Of a DNA stretch of 17,500 nt, positions 1 through 8,254 are shown in pieces. Each line of letters begins with the position of its first letter. The stretch's first letter is position 1. The DNA comes from Trachelipus rathkii. Its lineage: Eukaryota; Arthropoda; Malacostraca; Isopoda; Trachelipodidae. The notes below the pieces were generated by a model, which was given only the letters and a program-made list of their open reading frames with translations, did not search any database and was not told the origin of the DNA. The position numbers and the translations under genes were made by a program. The stretch covers positions 1 through 17,500 of the forward strand of contig JABUQX010061533.1 of assembly GCA_015478945.1 (NCBI GenBank), in the 5' to 3' direction.

Positions 1-904
1 GGATTTAAAGTTATTACCTTATATTATATATAGCTACTCTCATTTGCTTTCATACGCTATATTACATAATACAACTTCCAAAATACAATATCTATATATA
101 CGATATATATATATATATATTATATATTTTATTTTTTATATATATTATGTATATGACCTATTATATATTTATTCATAACAACATTCCCACGGTAAAACAG
201 TTATAAACAGGCTAGATTAAACAAATACTGTTTTTTTGGACCAGTTAAAATCTAACATGAACACTTATTTAGATCACATTGATTACAAAATAAAACATAA
301 TGCTAAACAAAAACGTAGTCAAACTCACAATACGCTTTTGGCATAATTACGTTTTTGTTTTGGACCATAAACAAATTATCACATAATAGGTCGTATATAA
401 TCACCATATTTAAAGTTAAGTAATTACTGTCCAATAAGGGAAATTTAGCACTTAATTTAAACGCATTCTAAAACGCACCAACTAAATATTGGAAAACCTT
501 AATGAAAACATACTACTCACTTATTAATTCTAATTTCAAATATTTCTAAATATATTTCTCTCAACACCTCCTGTCTTTCCCTACATTATACCTAAAACGA
601 ACAATGATTTCCAATAATGAAGCGAATTTAAAACATATTCTCCCGCTCAGTTATCTTAGGTATAATCGATATATCCTTATTCCATCGCATACTATCATTG
701 GCCTCTTATACATCATCGATCTTTTTTTTTGTGGTCAGCCTTTTTACGTAATTCTTCAGTTTAGCCTATTATTATATATTTATATATATATTATATTATA
801 TTATAGTATATTATATGGGTAAGAATAGGTATGATATACAATATAGTATTATAATATAACTATATATATATATATATAATATATTATTATATAACTAAAG
901 AATA
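1..904. other. AT-rich non-coding DNA
   Basis: Very AT-rich sequence with short (AT)n stretches near 100-125 and 845-880. The open frame from 604 to 822 is low-complexity (Ile/Tyr/Leu from TATA runs) and matches no family I recognise. I see no gene, RNA gene or transposon terminus here other than the small inverted repeat listed separately. Confidence 0.6.
305..360. repeat. 13-bp perfect inverted repeat
   Basis: AAACAAAAACGTA at 305-317 is exactly complementary to TACGTTTTTGTTT at 348-360, with a 30-base spacer. The right arm continues into TTGGACCA, which also occurs at 236-243 after a T-run. The piece may be a decayed transposon end or only a hairpin; no target duplication is visible. Confidence 0.6.
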
Positions 905-1160
905 TCCCTAAGGTAACCATTAGAGAGTACTGAACAGGAGTTTGAAGGGTTCGGTCGCCTTCCCGTGGTAATCTGCACAGGGTAGGACCTATTGTGCCCC
1001 CCTCCGGGGAGGGCCTTCCGGAACCCCGCCCTTTGGTATTTAGGTGTCGCGGGGGCTCCTCCGCCCCTCCCTACGGGGTATGGAAAACGTCCCCCCCCCT
1101 CTGTCTCCCGCGTCGCTACGAGACGCCCATAATTTGGCCGGTGTTACTTACCCGTTTACA
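905..1160. other. GC-rich island of unknown origin
   Basis: A block of strongly GC-rich sequence sits abruptly inside DNA that is mostly A and T. It holds local palindromes such as CCCTCCGGGGAGGG (1000-1013) and TTCCGGAA (1016-1023). The 69-codon frame at 994-1203 covers part of it but runs into AT-rich sequence and resembles no protein I know. The sharp composition borders suggest inserted repeat DNA. I cannot name the family, and I find no clear terminal repeat or target duplication. Confidence 0.45.
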
Positions 1161-2549
1161 AATTATATATTACCTATTTACTATATTTAGAGACTTATAT
1201 TAGTGAGACCATATCATATATAAGTATATAATATACTTATTATTAGGGTAGGTTCTATATTATATATATATTATATATTACCATATTACTATATATATTA
1301 TATATATATATATATACTATATATAGACAACCTAAACTAAAGAACAAAGTACTAAACTGTGAAATCTTTATTTTAATGTTCCTGTACTCAGAGATTATCC
1401 AGTAACTATTTTTTTTGTTAAACGGTACAATAAAAAAATGTCAAATAAATAGACAAATAAATTTACTTTAATTTCTTCTTTGTCTTCAATGGCGTCGGGG
1501 AGTAAGACTAGAGAGGCACATTTCTAACAATTTAATTAACAACTTATAACAATTTAATAACAGCTTATAATTGAACACTTTTATTACACTTATTTTTTTT
1601 ATACTTTTTATTTATTTAGGAATCATTTCTATTTTATTTATGTAAATACGCTAATATAATTTTCTCACTCACTCATTTTTCTTATCAAAACTGTCTTTCA
1701 AAGACAAACACCAACAACACCCTACTCAAAAGAAGTTCCAACATTAGCACCTGCTTTAAATTATAATAATTCTTCAGTTGGTTTCTTTATTTGGTCAGTC
1801 TATAAAATTTTCTTACCGCAGGCGTAAATAGGAAAATTACTCCAAATAGCTTACTAGCTTTCTTTTTGAAAATTATAACTTCAAAATATAATTTTCCTAT
1901 AATTTTTAGATTACTTTTTACATTTAACTGTGTTCATTTATAATAAGAAGGATTAAAATTAAAATTTAACTTTAAATTTAAAATCAATAGCTATAAACTT
2001 TGTCCTATATATATATACAATTATTATTAATATATATAATATGTAACTGTCCTTATTTATATTCTCATACTTTACTCATAATCGATATATTGAGTTATTA
2101 TGGGAGTATATACATTATAATAGTGTAGATGGTAAATATAAGGATTAAGTACTTTGTATAAATATAATGTATCTATAATATTATATATATATATAACATA
2201 TAGTATACCAGATATATAGTTAGTTATATATTATTATATCAGTAGATATATAATATATAATATATATAGATACATATAGATCAGTAAACATAATTAATTT
2301 TTTTTTATCTAACGTAAAAAAAATTCTTTTTTGCAAAAGTAATTAATTATTTTTTTTTAATTACTATACGTGTAGCCTACCAAAGGTAGAGGAGAAGTCA
2401 GGTGGAAGGTATTATCCTATCAGTATTAACGTGATTAATATTTCTTTCCGATAAATCCGTAAATTGAGTCTGGATACTCTAGTGGGGAAACATGAGAACT
2501 TGTTAGGTAAATATAATGGTTAATTGAATAATGAAATAAGAAAAACTTT
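1161..2549. other. AT-rich non-coding DNA with small palindromes
   Basis: No gene is visible. Local structure includes a perfect 10-bp hairpin (GAAAATTATA at 1868-1877 with TATAATTTTC at 1887-1896), a short degenerate repeat near 1537-1580 (CAATTTAATTAACAACTTATAA-like units), and scattered short (AT)n tracts at 1255-1320, 2005-2040 and 2170-2270. The piece from about 2370 to 2520 is less AT-rich but has no recognisable coding content. Confidence 0.55.
2050..2144. repeat. Long imperfect palindrome
   Basis: TCCTTATTTATAT at 2050-2062 pairs imperfectly with GTAAATATAAGGA at 2132-2144. The segments just inside (ATACTTTACTCATAAT against GTTATTATGGGAGTAT) also pair imperfectly around a centre near ATCGATAT. 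Together they could fold into one hairpin of about 95 bases. It may be a decayed short MITE. Confidence 0.45.
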
Positions 2550-2785
2550 GGTCGACTACATTTGGAAATAAAAATCGAACTTTTTAAAAAATGAAATATT
2601 TTTTTTATAAATTACGTATATATTAACAAAGTTTTATTAAACTAGTTTAGTTGAAAAACGTAAATTTTTGGCGTTTGTTCGTAAACGTAATTTACACCAA
2701 AAAAAAAAAAATAGAATTGGGCTACATTTGTATACAATTTTTTAAAAAAAATATTTTTTTTTAATAACTACGTATATATTTCCTT
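2550..2785 (+). repeat. Diverged direct duplication, period about 167 bp
   Basis: Two similar stretches start with a CTACATTTG core (2555 and 2721) and continue through a T/A-run block to an ACGTATATAT core (about 2615 and 2769). They are separated by a segment containing AAAACGTAAATTTTTGGCG. The duplication is old and partly obscured by A/T homopolymers. Confidence 0.45.
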
Positions 2786-2857
2786 TTTTTTTTAACTAAA
2801 CGAATCCCATAGTGTAAAATGCACGGTAGGATGGCGTACAGCATGGTAGATCAAGTC

Positions 2858-2866
2858 GCCGAAGGC
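2858..2866. repeat. Minihairpin GCC-GAA-GGC
   Basis: A three-base stem closes on a GAA triloop through a C-G pair. It is the first of three C(GNA)G hairpins in this block. A perfect TGACGTCA palindrome follows at 2876-2883, and CACGA-TTT-TCGTG at 2882-2894. Confidence 0.5.
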
Positions 2867-2934
2867 TCGGTCCGCTGACGTCACGATTTTCGTGTATCCA
2901 CGTAGGTTCCTGGGGCTATTTTAGGTGTATGTAG

Positions 2935-2949
2935 CGTGCCGTAGGCACG
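2935..2949. repeat. Hairpin CGTGCC-GTA-GGCACG
   Basis: A perfect 6-bp stem closes a GTA triloop through a C-G pair, the second C(GNA)G hairpin. Confidence 0.75.
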
Positions 2950-2956
2950 GCAATGG

Positions 2957-2973
2957 CACGGTCAGAGACCGTG
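2957..2973. repeat. Hairpin CACGGT-CAGAG-ACCGTG
   Basis: A perfect 6-bp stem with a 5-base loop, starting 8 bases after the previous hairpin. Confidence 0.75.
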
Positions 2974-3002
2974 TGCGTCCATTACATATTTTTCTGTGTA
3001 CG

Positions 3003-3021
3003 CACGTGACGAAGTCACGTG
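3003..3021. repeat. Hairpin CACGTGAC-GAA-GTCACGTG
   Basis: A perfect 8-bp stem closes a GAA triloop through a C-G pair, the third and strongest C(GNA)G hairpin. It shares the CACG/CGTG stem words with its neighbours. Confidence 0.8.
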
Positions 3022-3063
3022 TCTTACATTACTTATGTCATGGTCTTTCATGAGGTGTTTTGT

Positions 3064-3082
3064 CACAGCGCCCGGCGCTGTG
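3064..3082. repeat. Hairpin CACAGCGC-CCG-GCGCTGTG
   Basis: A perfect 8-bp, GC-rich stem with a 3-base loop. Further palindromes flank it: TCATG/CATGA at 3038-3053 and CACGCGCGTG at 3100-3109. Confidence 0.8.
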
Positions 3083-3728
3083 TGTCTCATAACACAACCA
3101 CGCGCGTGCGTGTGTGTGAATAATACCCTTATGCTCACGCTCTTTTATGAGTGCTTTTGCTGACACTCCTGTGTCTGTTGCTCTTTGTTTGTGCACCGAA
3201 CCCTGTGACTGCTTTGCTCTCCACGCTCGGAGACTGCTCTGTCTGGACTTTGCTCTCCACGGTGGTCTTTGGGGAGGTCTTTACCCCCACCCCCTTTCAC
3301 TTGCCCTCTCGTCTACTCTGAAGGTTTTTACCAGCACTCCCTTTCACTTGCTTTCCTGCTCTTTTGCTCTCGTGGGGTCGTTAGCGGTAAGGAGGGTTTC
3401 ACGAGGTCCCGACCCCTTCTCTGGCTGCTCTTGTGCTCTGTTGGAAGGTTTCACGGGCCTCCCGATCCCTCCGGAGCCTCTTTGGTTAGTGGTCATCACT
3501 TGCATTTTATACTACTAGTCATGTTTATGCACCATACGTTTGCGCATACCATCTTCTGCACTCATTTTGCATCACCCCGCAGGAACTCGCATCGAAAGCT
3601 GGCACAAAAAGTGACCGTGCATCCAGTCACCTGTCCAAGACGGGCTCGATCACTGCCCACATGACTGGGAACTTTAACGATTCAAGTTAGGGTCAGAGTA
3701 ACCGATTGTGCTTCGTAAAATGAATGCC

Positions 3729-3990
3729 TTATATTAAGTTAGAAAGAGAAATATACATCAAGACAGTCTCTTTCAAAACTTGCTGGTGGTAACAGAACTA
3801 AATAGGTTTTTATATCGTAATGAGTGCTTTGATGATTCTCTACAGATATATCGGAGTTTTTTCAAACACTCTTTTAAGAAGGTAGGACCTCTGTGAGCCA
3901 CAGTCGCCTAGGGCATCGAACTGAAGCTGAAACTTTTCCTCTACCAATCCTCATAGTAATTGAAGGCAACAAATATAAATTGTTGGTACT
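3729..3990 (-). pseudogene. DUF1758-type retropepsin fragment
   Basis: The minus strand reads LLPSITMRIGRGK and then, one frame away, DCGSQRSY (3905-3882). The D-x-G-S-Q-R-S-Y block is the active-site region of BEL/Pao aspartic proteases (usually D-S/T/C-G). Further downstream comes the phrase YDIKTYL and, after it, FERDCLDVYFS (about 3770-3737). The frame changes at least twice, so no protease can be made. The end of recognisable sequence at 3729 is close to the edge of the GC-rich block. Confidence 0.7.
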
Positions 3991-4114
3991 TTGGCTAAAA
4001 CTAAGACATACATTTGTGAAGTGGAATTTTCCTTTGATTACAAAGAGCAGTAATATGACTTCTTTTTATTGGCAACTTTGGAAAACTGAAAGAAAGTTGC
4101 TCCTCAAGTCCAGG

Positions 4115-4251
4115 ACACTGATCTGCAGTATGTTTAGTATTTGAACATTTGCTGCATAGATTTATTTCAATAACACCTTTTAATTCTCAAATCATACGTT
4201 TGATAAACATTGCAATTGTATCACATGCCCTTGGGAAGAACAAAACTTACA
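4115..4251 (-). pseudogene. Gag zinc knuckles (CCHC type), decayed
   Basis: The downstream knuckle CSKCSNTKHTADQC (4156-4115) keeps perfect C-x2-C-x4-H-x4-C spacing. The upstream one begins CKFCSSQGH at 4251; its final cysteine is one residue too far from the histidine, and the region between the two has stops. A third, damaged knuckle may follow (HITALC near 4060). Such knuckles bind the element RNA during particle assembly and lie between the gag core and the protease in BEL/Pao elements, as here. Confidence 0.75.
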
Positions 4252-4701
4252 TGATTTTGATTAAACTTTTGATTTTAGAAGTGGAAGAATCAATATAGAA
4301 GCTTCATTTCCACCAACTTCATTAGTCTGAGTTTTTGAAATCAAAGGTTTATCCTGATTACTATTATTAGATTTTAAGGACTCATTCGTTCTTTGATTTT
4401 CATTAATTTTAAATTGATAATTAGGATTATCCGAAGTATTTTATTTTTTTAATTTCGAATAGATATGGGGAGGAACCTGATTGAAATTTTGACCTTTATT
4501 ATGACTTGTGACGTTTTAACAATATTTTTTGATAACTTCAATTGTAGCTGTTAAATATTTTGATTTAAATCAGGGTAATTGGTATTCAACTTGCGAGTAA
4601 ATTTCCTTTACTACCACATTAGGTAATTTTGATAAAACTATGTGGCTAATACTACTAATCCTGTAGACTCCTCAAGATATTTAAGGTTATAACTCTCAAG
4701 T

Positions 4702-5001
4702 TCATATTATTAATGTTCTGATATCATTTAAGTAAACCTTTGTCGCATTATACGTTGGGTCAATGCAGGTTTTTAAATAAATAATTTTTTTAATGAATTT
4801 ATCATGAATAAATTTTTCGTCTAAAAATTCTTTATCAAGAAGTTCAAGAACCTTATTATAATTATTGTCACTAATTAAAAAGATCTGAATCAGAGAGTAT
4901 GCATATCCCTTTAATTTATTTTTTAAGTAGTGAAGATTAATGGATTCATTTAGATTTTTCTGTAAATCCAAGGAACTCTTAAATTTTGAAATGAGGTTTT
5001 A
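4702..5001 (-). pseudogene. DUF1759-type gag core (BEL/Pao)
   Basis: This is the best-preserved coding stretch of the element. It contains the pattern SSLDLQKNL, then LHYLKNKLKG, then VLELLDKEFLD, then KVYLNDIRTLI. This matches the conserved DUF1759 layout, where a short helix is followed by a YLK-x-LxG motif, a LLxxxFxD motif, and a C-terminal helix before a leucine-rich tail. The domain is a structural Gag region of BEL/Pao elements. The in-frame stop on the upstream side is TAA near 5012. Downstream of the TGA/TAA cluster at about 4700, related sequence continues to about 4500 in shifting frames (for example SHIVLSKLP), so the domain was once longer. Confidence 0.75.
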
Positions 5002-5142
5002 TAAGCAACTTATCAGTTTCATTGCCCTCAAAGAAACCACAATCTATACCTCTAAGAAACAGATTCATTCAAATGAGAGCAAGTATTTTTTTGAGGGTTT
5101 GAACTTTGATCCCCTTTAGATTTTAGCTCACTTAATTTTGAT

Positions 5143-5313
5143 TTAATCGAGCAGGTACTGAATCTGACTACACAACTCCTCATTATGAAACTCAGGAATG
5201 AGGGAGTCAATTTCGTTATCATTAAATATTTTTATAATATTTGTGTCCTTTTGTTTAATATCTTTTAACAAGGACTCTACTTCCTCTACAAGATCTTTTA
5301 CATAAAATTGCAT
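5143..5313 (-). pseudogene. BEL/Pao gag N-terminal fragment, second piece
   Basis: A 56-codon open stretch beginning with an ATG at 5313 and ending at TAA. It is acidic and helical (KDLVEEVESLLKDIKQKD near residues 6-23), as expected for the coiled region ahead of the DUF1759 core. The sequence between this piece and the core (5142-5000) has stops in all frames I followed. Confidence 0.5.
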
Positions 5314-5321
5314 CTTTATCT

Positions 5322-5480
5322 TTAATTATTATCATCGTAAGGCCTACTCTCTATCTGACTAAGATAAATATCTACTTGTGCCTTGAGGGATGAAATGGCT
5401 TGAACTATAGACTTAGATTTTTTATTAACTCTCTTGTATCTCTGGGTCAGACATTTTCGCTGAAATTTGGCTAGAGTGAC
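5322..5480 (-). pseudogene. BEL/Pao gag N-terminal fragment, first piece
   Basis: An open stretch of 52 codons ending at a TAA at 5322-5324. The N-terminal part is basic (QRKC, QRYKRVNKKSK) and the rest is helical with the phrase ISSLKAQVDIYLSQIES. It has no initiator methionine in frame nearby. It precedes the second gag piece in another frame, implying a frameshift between them. Assignment to gag is by position and style, not by a diagnostic motif. Confidence 0.5.
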
Positions 5481-6505
5481 CCAAGGACAAATGAAACCTT
5501 GAAGAAAGATGAAAATGAAAGATGGCCTACCACCAGGCCAAACTATTTGATTTGAATTTTGAAAGGGTCTAGAAGACCAAAAATGAATTTAAATTTTGAA
5601 GTTGAAATTGATCTAGGCCTACAAGGTCTAAGTTTGAGCTTGAATTTTTTTAGGAAAACACTGAAAGGGAATGGTTAGGCAATGATGCATTGCTTCTCTA
5701 ACTCTCATACCAAATTTTGAATTAAATACACTAGGACTAACTAAACTTAGAACAAAAACGCCAATAGGCTAGTCTCGATAGACCCATGTGGCTTCTACCG
5801 TCTCTAATATTTTCATATGTTCAAATAAACCTTAATTTTAAGTTAATTTTGTACTAATACACAAATATCATAACTGCAGAGCCTCGGAGATGGCTAGATT
5901 ATAATTTGCAATATTGATAGGCACGAGTTATCAAGAACTTGCAACAAACCCGTTCGTTGAGACCAATATAGAATACACAATTGACGAAAATTTAATCTAA
6001 ATCAGATTAAATTAATGAACAAAATCTTTGAAAGATATAATGACTGAAAAAATTAGTATATAAATAAAGCAATTGTGCATCTATATAAGTCTTACCTTGA
6101 GTTTGTTGTATTTTCAAAGATTTTGCTCTTTGAGAAGTTCTTGTAGCCCTAAGATAACTCAGCCTTGTGGCTTTAGTAAATTAGAACTATCATTAAACTT
6201 AGTAGGGTAAATTGATAAGTAATAAGGCAAAGAGAATAGAGATAGGTTGACAGTAAAAATATTTGAAAAGAAATGAAGAAATTAGACAATTTACCTCCAT
6301 ACCCTTAACATTTTTGATTTTTAATTTGAATAAACACGAGCTACGATCACGACCGTTATTGAATCAGTAATGAACCTCATTTTGTTTTTTAGTGAAAATT
6401 CTGGACAATTAGCCTATATACAATGGAGACAAAAGTACAAATTCAGCTAAAACTAATAAATAGAAGATACTGTATATGAATATATAGCTAATAGTTTTTA
6501 TATAA
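5481..6505 (-). other. Possible leader/LTR region of the BEL/Pao remnant
   Basis: On the minus strand this lies immediately upstream of gag, where a leader and 5' LTR belong. I cannot mark LTR borders: no second LTR copy, no clear TG...CA pair and no convincing primer-binding site was found. A perfect 14-bp inverted repeat lies inside it. No other gene is visible. Confidence 0.3.
6020..6125. repeat. 14-bp perfect inverted repeat
   Basis: CAAAATCTTTGAAA at 6020-6033 is exactly complementary to TTTCAAAGATTTTG at 6112-6125. The 78-base spacer shows no coding content. It could be the ends of a tiny insertion or a structured part of the LTR. Confidence 0.6.
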
Positions 6506-6695
<190 letters not shown>

Positions 6696-6832
6696 GAAGT
6701 ATATAATAGTTTTTATACACCCATTTTTGTTTTTTTCATTCTTCATTATAAGTTTTTGTCTATGCTGTGATGTATATAAAAATCTGCGATATAGTGGTTC
6801 TGCTATATAATTACCCAGGTTACAATAAGATT

Positions 6833-6868
6833 TGTTAAGTATACACATTTAACAATGTGTACTTAACA
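6833..6868. repeat. Hairpin, 14-16 bp arms
   Basis: TGTTAAGTATACACAT is followed by TTAACA and then ATGTGTACTTAACA. The arms pair perfectly apart from a two-base insertion on the left side. Confidence 0.7.
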
Positions 6869-6906
6869 GAACATATCATAACCAAAACTAGTAGGGTCTA
6901 AAATGA

Positions 6907-6980
6907 GACCTAACCTGGATGGATCGACGATGCCGTAAACCTAGACCTAATCTAGATGGATTTACTTTGCCGTAAATCTA
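6907..6980 (+). repeat. Two-copy 37-bp tandem repeat
   Basis: Two units begin with GACCTAA (6907 and 6944) and share CTxGATGGAT and TGCCGTAAA. A short partial third unit (GATGGAG) follows. The units are about 75-80 percent alike. Confidence 0.65.
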
Positions 6981-7015
6981 GATGGAGCTCTGGCAACCAT
7001 GGCTATACTACTATA

Positions 7016-7317
7016 GCTGCGTTTCCAGAAGCCCGAGTGCAGCACGTGTACAAAATCAACTCGGAAACGCTTCGAATTGAAAAAAAAATTACATTAACCA
7101 ATCAGAGAACAGGAAATTTGAGTACCTGGAAACGGCCGAGCTCGCCCGTCGGATCAGCTGACAATTGTAAACAATACTCTTAATCTCTTATAGTATCTAT
7201 TTTATGAAATGATACGATATATTTAATATCCTTAATATAAAAATTAACTACAATATTAAAAACTTTTGGAAAGTCATTTCCGACACATGTTTTGTAAAAA
7301 GATTTGTTTGTAAACAA
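7016..7317 (+). repeat. Left arm of the foldback element
   Basis: Outer end GCTGCGTTTCCAGAAGCCCG; inner end near TTTGTAAACAAAG. It contains GTACCTGGAAACGGCCGAGC and ACACATGTTTTGTAAA, both mirrored in the right arm. Confidence 0.85.
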
Positions 7318-7429
7318 AGTATTCTTCCGCTCAGCGCCCGATTATTAATTCCCGAAATCGAGGATTTAACAACGGGCGCCTGACTGTGACGTTTACGTGA
7401 CGTAGAAGTGCGCAAACGGGCTCTGGAAA

Positions 7430-7489
7430 CGATGCATGTGTGCCTGTGTGCCCGCCCGGGCTGCAGTCGGGCTTCTGGAAACGCAGCTT
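7430..7489 (+). repeat. 60-bp direct repeat, inner copy
   Basis: It starts CGATGCATGTGTGCCTGTG and ends CTTCTGGAAACGCAGCTT. It is repeated with about 8 differences at 7778-7836. The last 25 bases equal the outer tip of the inverted arms, so a terminus-like sequence lies in the middle of the element. Confidence 0.8.
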
Positions 7490-7490
7490 T

Positions 7491-7772
7491 TGTTTACAAA
7501 TTTCTTTACAAAACATGTGTCGGAAATTTCTTGCCAAAAGTTTTTTAATATTTTAGTTAACTTTTATATTAAGGATACTAATATATCGTATCATTTCATA
7601 AAATAGATACATATATGTATAAGAGTATTGTTTAAAATTGTCAGCTGATCTGACGGGCGTGCTCGGCCGTTTCCAGGTACTCAAATTTCCTGTTCTCTAA
7701 TTGGTTAATGTAATTTTTTTCAATTCAAAGCGTTTCTAGTCGATTTTGCACTCGGGCTTCTGGAAACGCAGC
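7491..7772 (-). repeat. Right arm of the foldback element
   Basis: Inverted copy of the left arm with a few substitutions and a roughly 10-base deletion near the outer tip. Includes ACATATATGTAT at about 7608, where the left arm differs. Confidence 0.85.
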
Positions 7773-7777
7773 TTATG

Positions 7778-7836
7778 CGATGCATATGCGCCTGTGTACC
7801 CGCCCGGGTTCAGTCGGGCTTTTGGAAACGCAGCTT
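7778..7836 (+). repeat. 60-bp direct repeat, outer copy
   Basis: Begins CGATGCATATGCGCCTGTG and ends CTTTTGGAAACGCAGCTT. It follows the right arm after only five bases, giving two adjacent terminus-like ends. Confidence 0.8.
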
Positions 7837-7916
7837 ATTTCTTTTACAGTCTTTCCTTGCATCTGTTTTGTAAATTTGGATAGAACGAAATTCCTGTCAG
7901 ATTTTATATGTCTATG

Positions 7917-7943
7917 TTTTTTTTTTTTTTTTTTTTTTTTTTT
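7917..7943 (+). repeat. T27 homopolymer
   Basis: Uninterrupted run of 27 T residues, possibly the reverse of a retroposon A-tail. No retroposon body could be identified next to it. Confidence 0.95.
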
Positions 7944-7983
7944 AACTCCGAGAGGCTGTAACTTTTTTCTTACAGACATATAA

Positions 7984-8128
<145 letters not shown>

Positions 8129-8254
8129 TTCCTTAGCCTACTATTTTTTCAGAGTGCTGCGATTTTTATAAAAATCTAAGTAGGGGCCCTTAATGTAAAC
8201 AATGAATATTATAATTTCTTAAATCCAATATAACATAAAATAACCTATTAAAGA

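Larger units (their letters stand above)
2822..3670. other. GC-rich block with hairpin cluster, probable repeat DNA
   Basis: The base composition changes sharply at about 2822 and again near 3670. The left part (2858-3109) is a string of short perfect hairpins listed separately. The right part (3150-3480) carries internally repeated phrases, for example CTTTGCTCTCCACG at about 3212 and 3251, and CCCTTTCACTTG at about 3292 and 3341. Two overlapping plus-strand frames run at 3147-3518 (123 codons) and 3269-3664 (131 codons). They are the longest non-microsatellite frames after 10075-10521, but they look like by-products of GC-rich repeats: no domain, and two frames open at once. GTAAAATG occurs at both edges (2814-2821 and 3715-3722) and could be a target duplication or chance. 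It may be an LTR, a non-autonomous element or a satellite fragment. Confidence 0.4.
3729..5480 (-). pseudogene. BEL/Pao-like LTR retrotransposon remnant, gag to protease
   Basis: Read on the minus strand, the segment follows the usual BEL/Pao order. First comes a gag N-terminal region in two frames (5480-5322 and 5313-5143), rich in charged and helical residues, then the DUF1759-type gag core, two cysteine knuckles, and the start of a DUF1758-type retropepsin. Each piece is short and separated from the next by stops or frame changes, so nothing here can be expressed as one polyprotein. Reverse transcriptase, RNase H and integrase are absent: recognisable sequence stops near 3729, beside the GC-rich hairpin block. 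The element is therefore truncated after the protease. BEL/Pao elements normally encode one Gag-Pol frame between LTRs. The clade call rests on the domain order and motifs read by eye. Confidence 0.75.
6691..7015. other. Non-coding stretch with hairpin and short tandem repeat
   Basis: No gene is visible. A hairpin and a two-copy 37-bp tandem repeat lie here and are listed separately. The 64-codon minus-strand frame at 6654-6848 starts in the microsatellite-flanking region and matches nothing known. Confidence 0.5.
7016..7836. mobile_element. Foldback-type element with ~290-bp inverted repeats
   Basis: The left arm (7016-7317) and right arm (7491-7772) are inverted copies, about 90 percent identical by eye, starting GCTGCGTTTCCAGAAGCCCG and its complement. 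A 173-base GC-richer spacer separates them. The right arm lacks about ten bases near its outer end. The outer end unit (7778-7836) duplicates spacer sequence at 7430-7489, so the right terminus may be 7772 or 7836. A GGAAACG box recurs at least eight times in both orientations. Such boxes may be transposase-binding sites, as in hAT or P elements. No transposase frame exists, so it is non-autonomous. I could not confirm a target duplication, so the superfamily is open. Confidence 0.8.

Noticed and set aside
604..822. 72-codon plus-strand frame as a small gene
   Set aside because: Hydrophobic low-complexity sequence ending in TATA repeats; no family resemblance, no supporting context.
940..970. 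tRNA-type B box (GGGTTCGGTC) suggesting a tRNA-derived SINE
   Set aside because: The match to GGTTCGANNCC is incomplete and no A box or cloverleaf could be drawn upstream.
994..1203. 69-codon frame in the GC island
   Set aside because: It spans the island border into AT-rich DNA and has no domain; GC-rich DNA has few stops by chance.
2876..2883. TGACGTCA as a cAMP-response-type promoter element
   Set aside because: A single 8-bp palindrome in a hairpin-rich repeat block, with no gene beside it, is not evidence of a promoter.
2858..3109. Hairpin cluster as a CRISPR array or bacterial-type terminators
   Set aside because: Hairpins differ in sequence and spacing, there are no spacers or cas genes, and the context is eukaryotic.
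3147..3664. Two overlapping plus-strand frames of 123 and 131 codons
   Set aside because: Two frames open at once in GC-rich repeat DNA; neither has a recognisable domain, and internal repeated phrases explain the similar wording.
3893..4144. 83-codon plus-strand frame
   Set aside because: It lies antisense to the BEL/Pao zinc-knuckle and protease region, which has clear motifs on the minus strand.
7331..7983. Frames within the foldback element and the T27 tract
   Set aside because: Both strands give similar short frames across inverted-repeat and homopolymer DNA; poly-Lys and poly-Phe stretches are artefacts.
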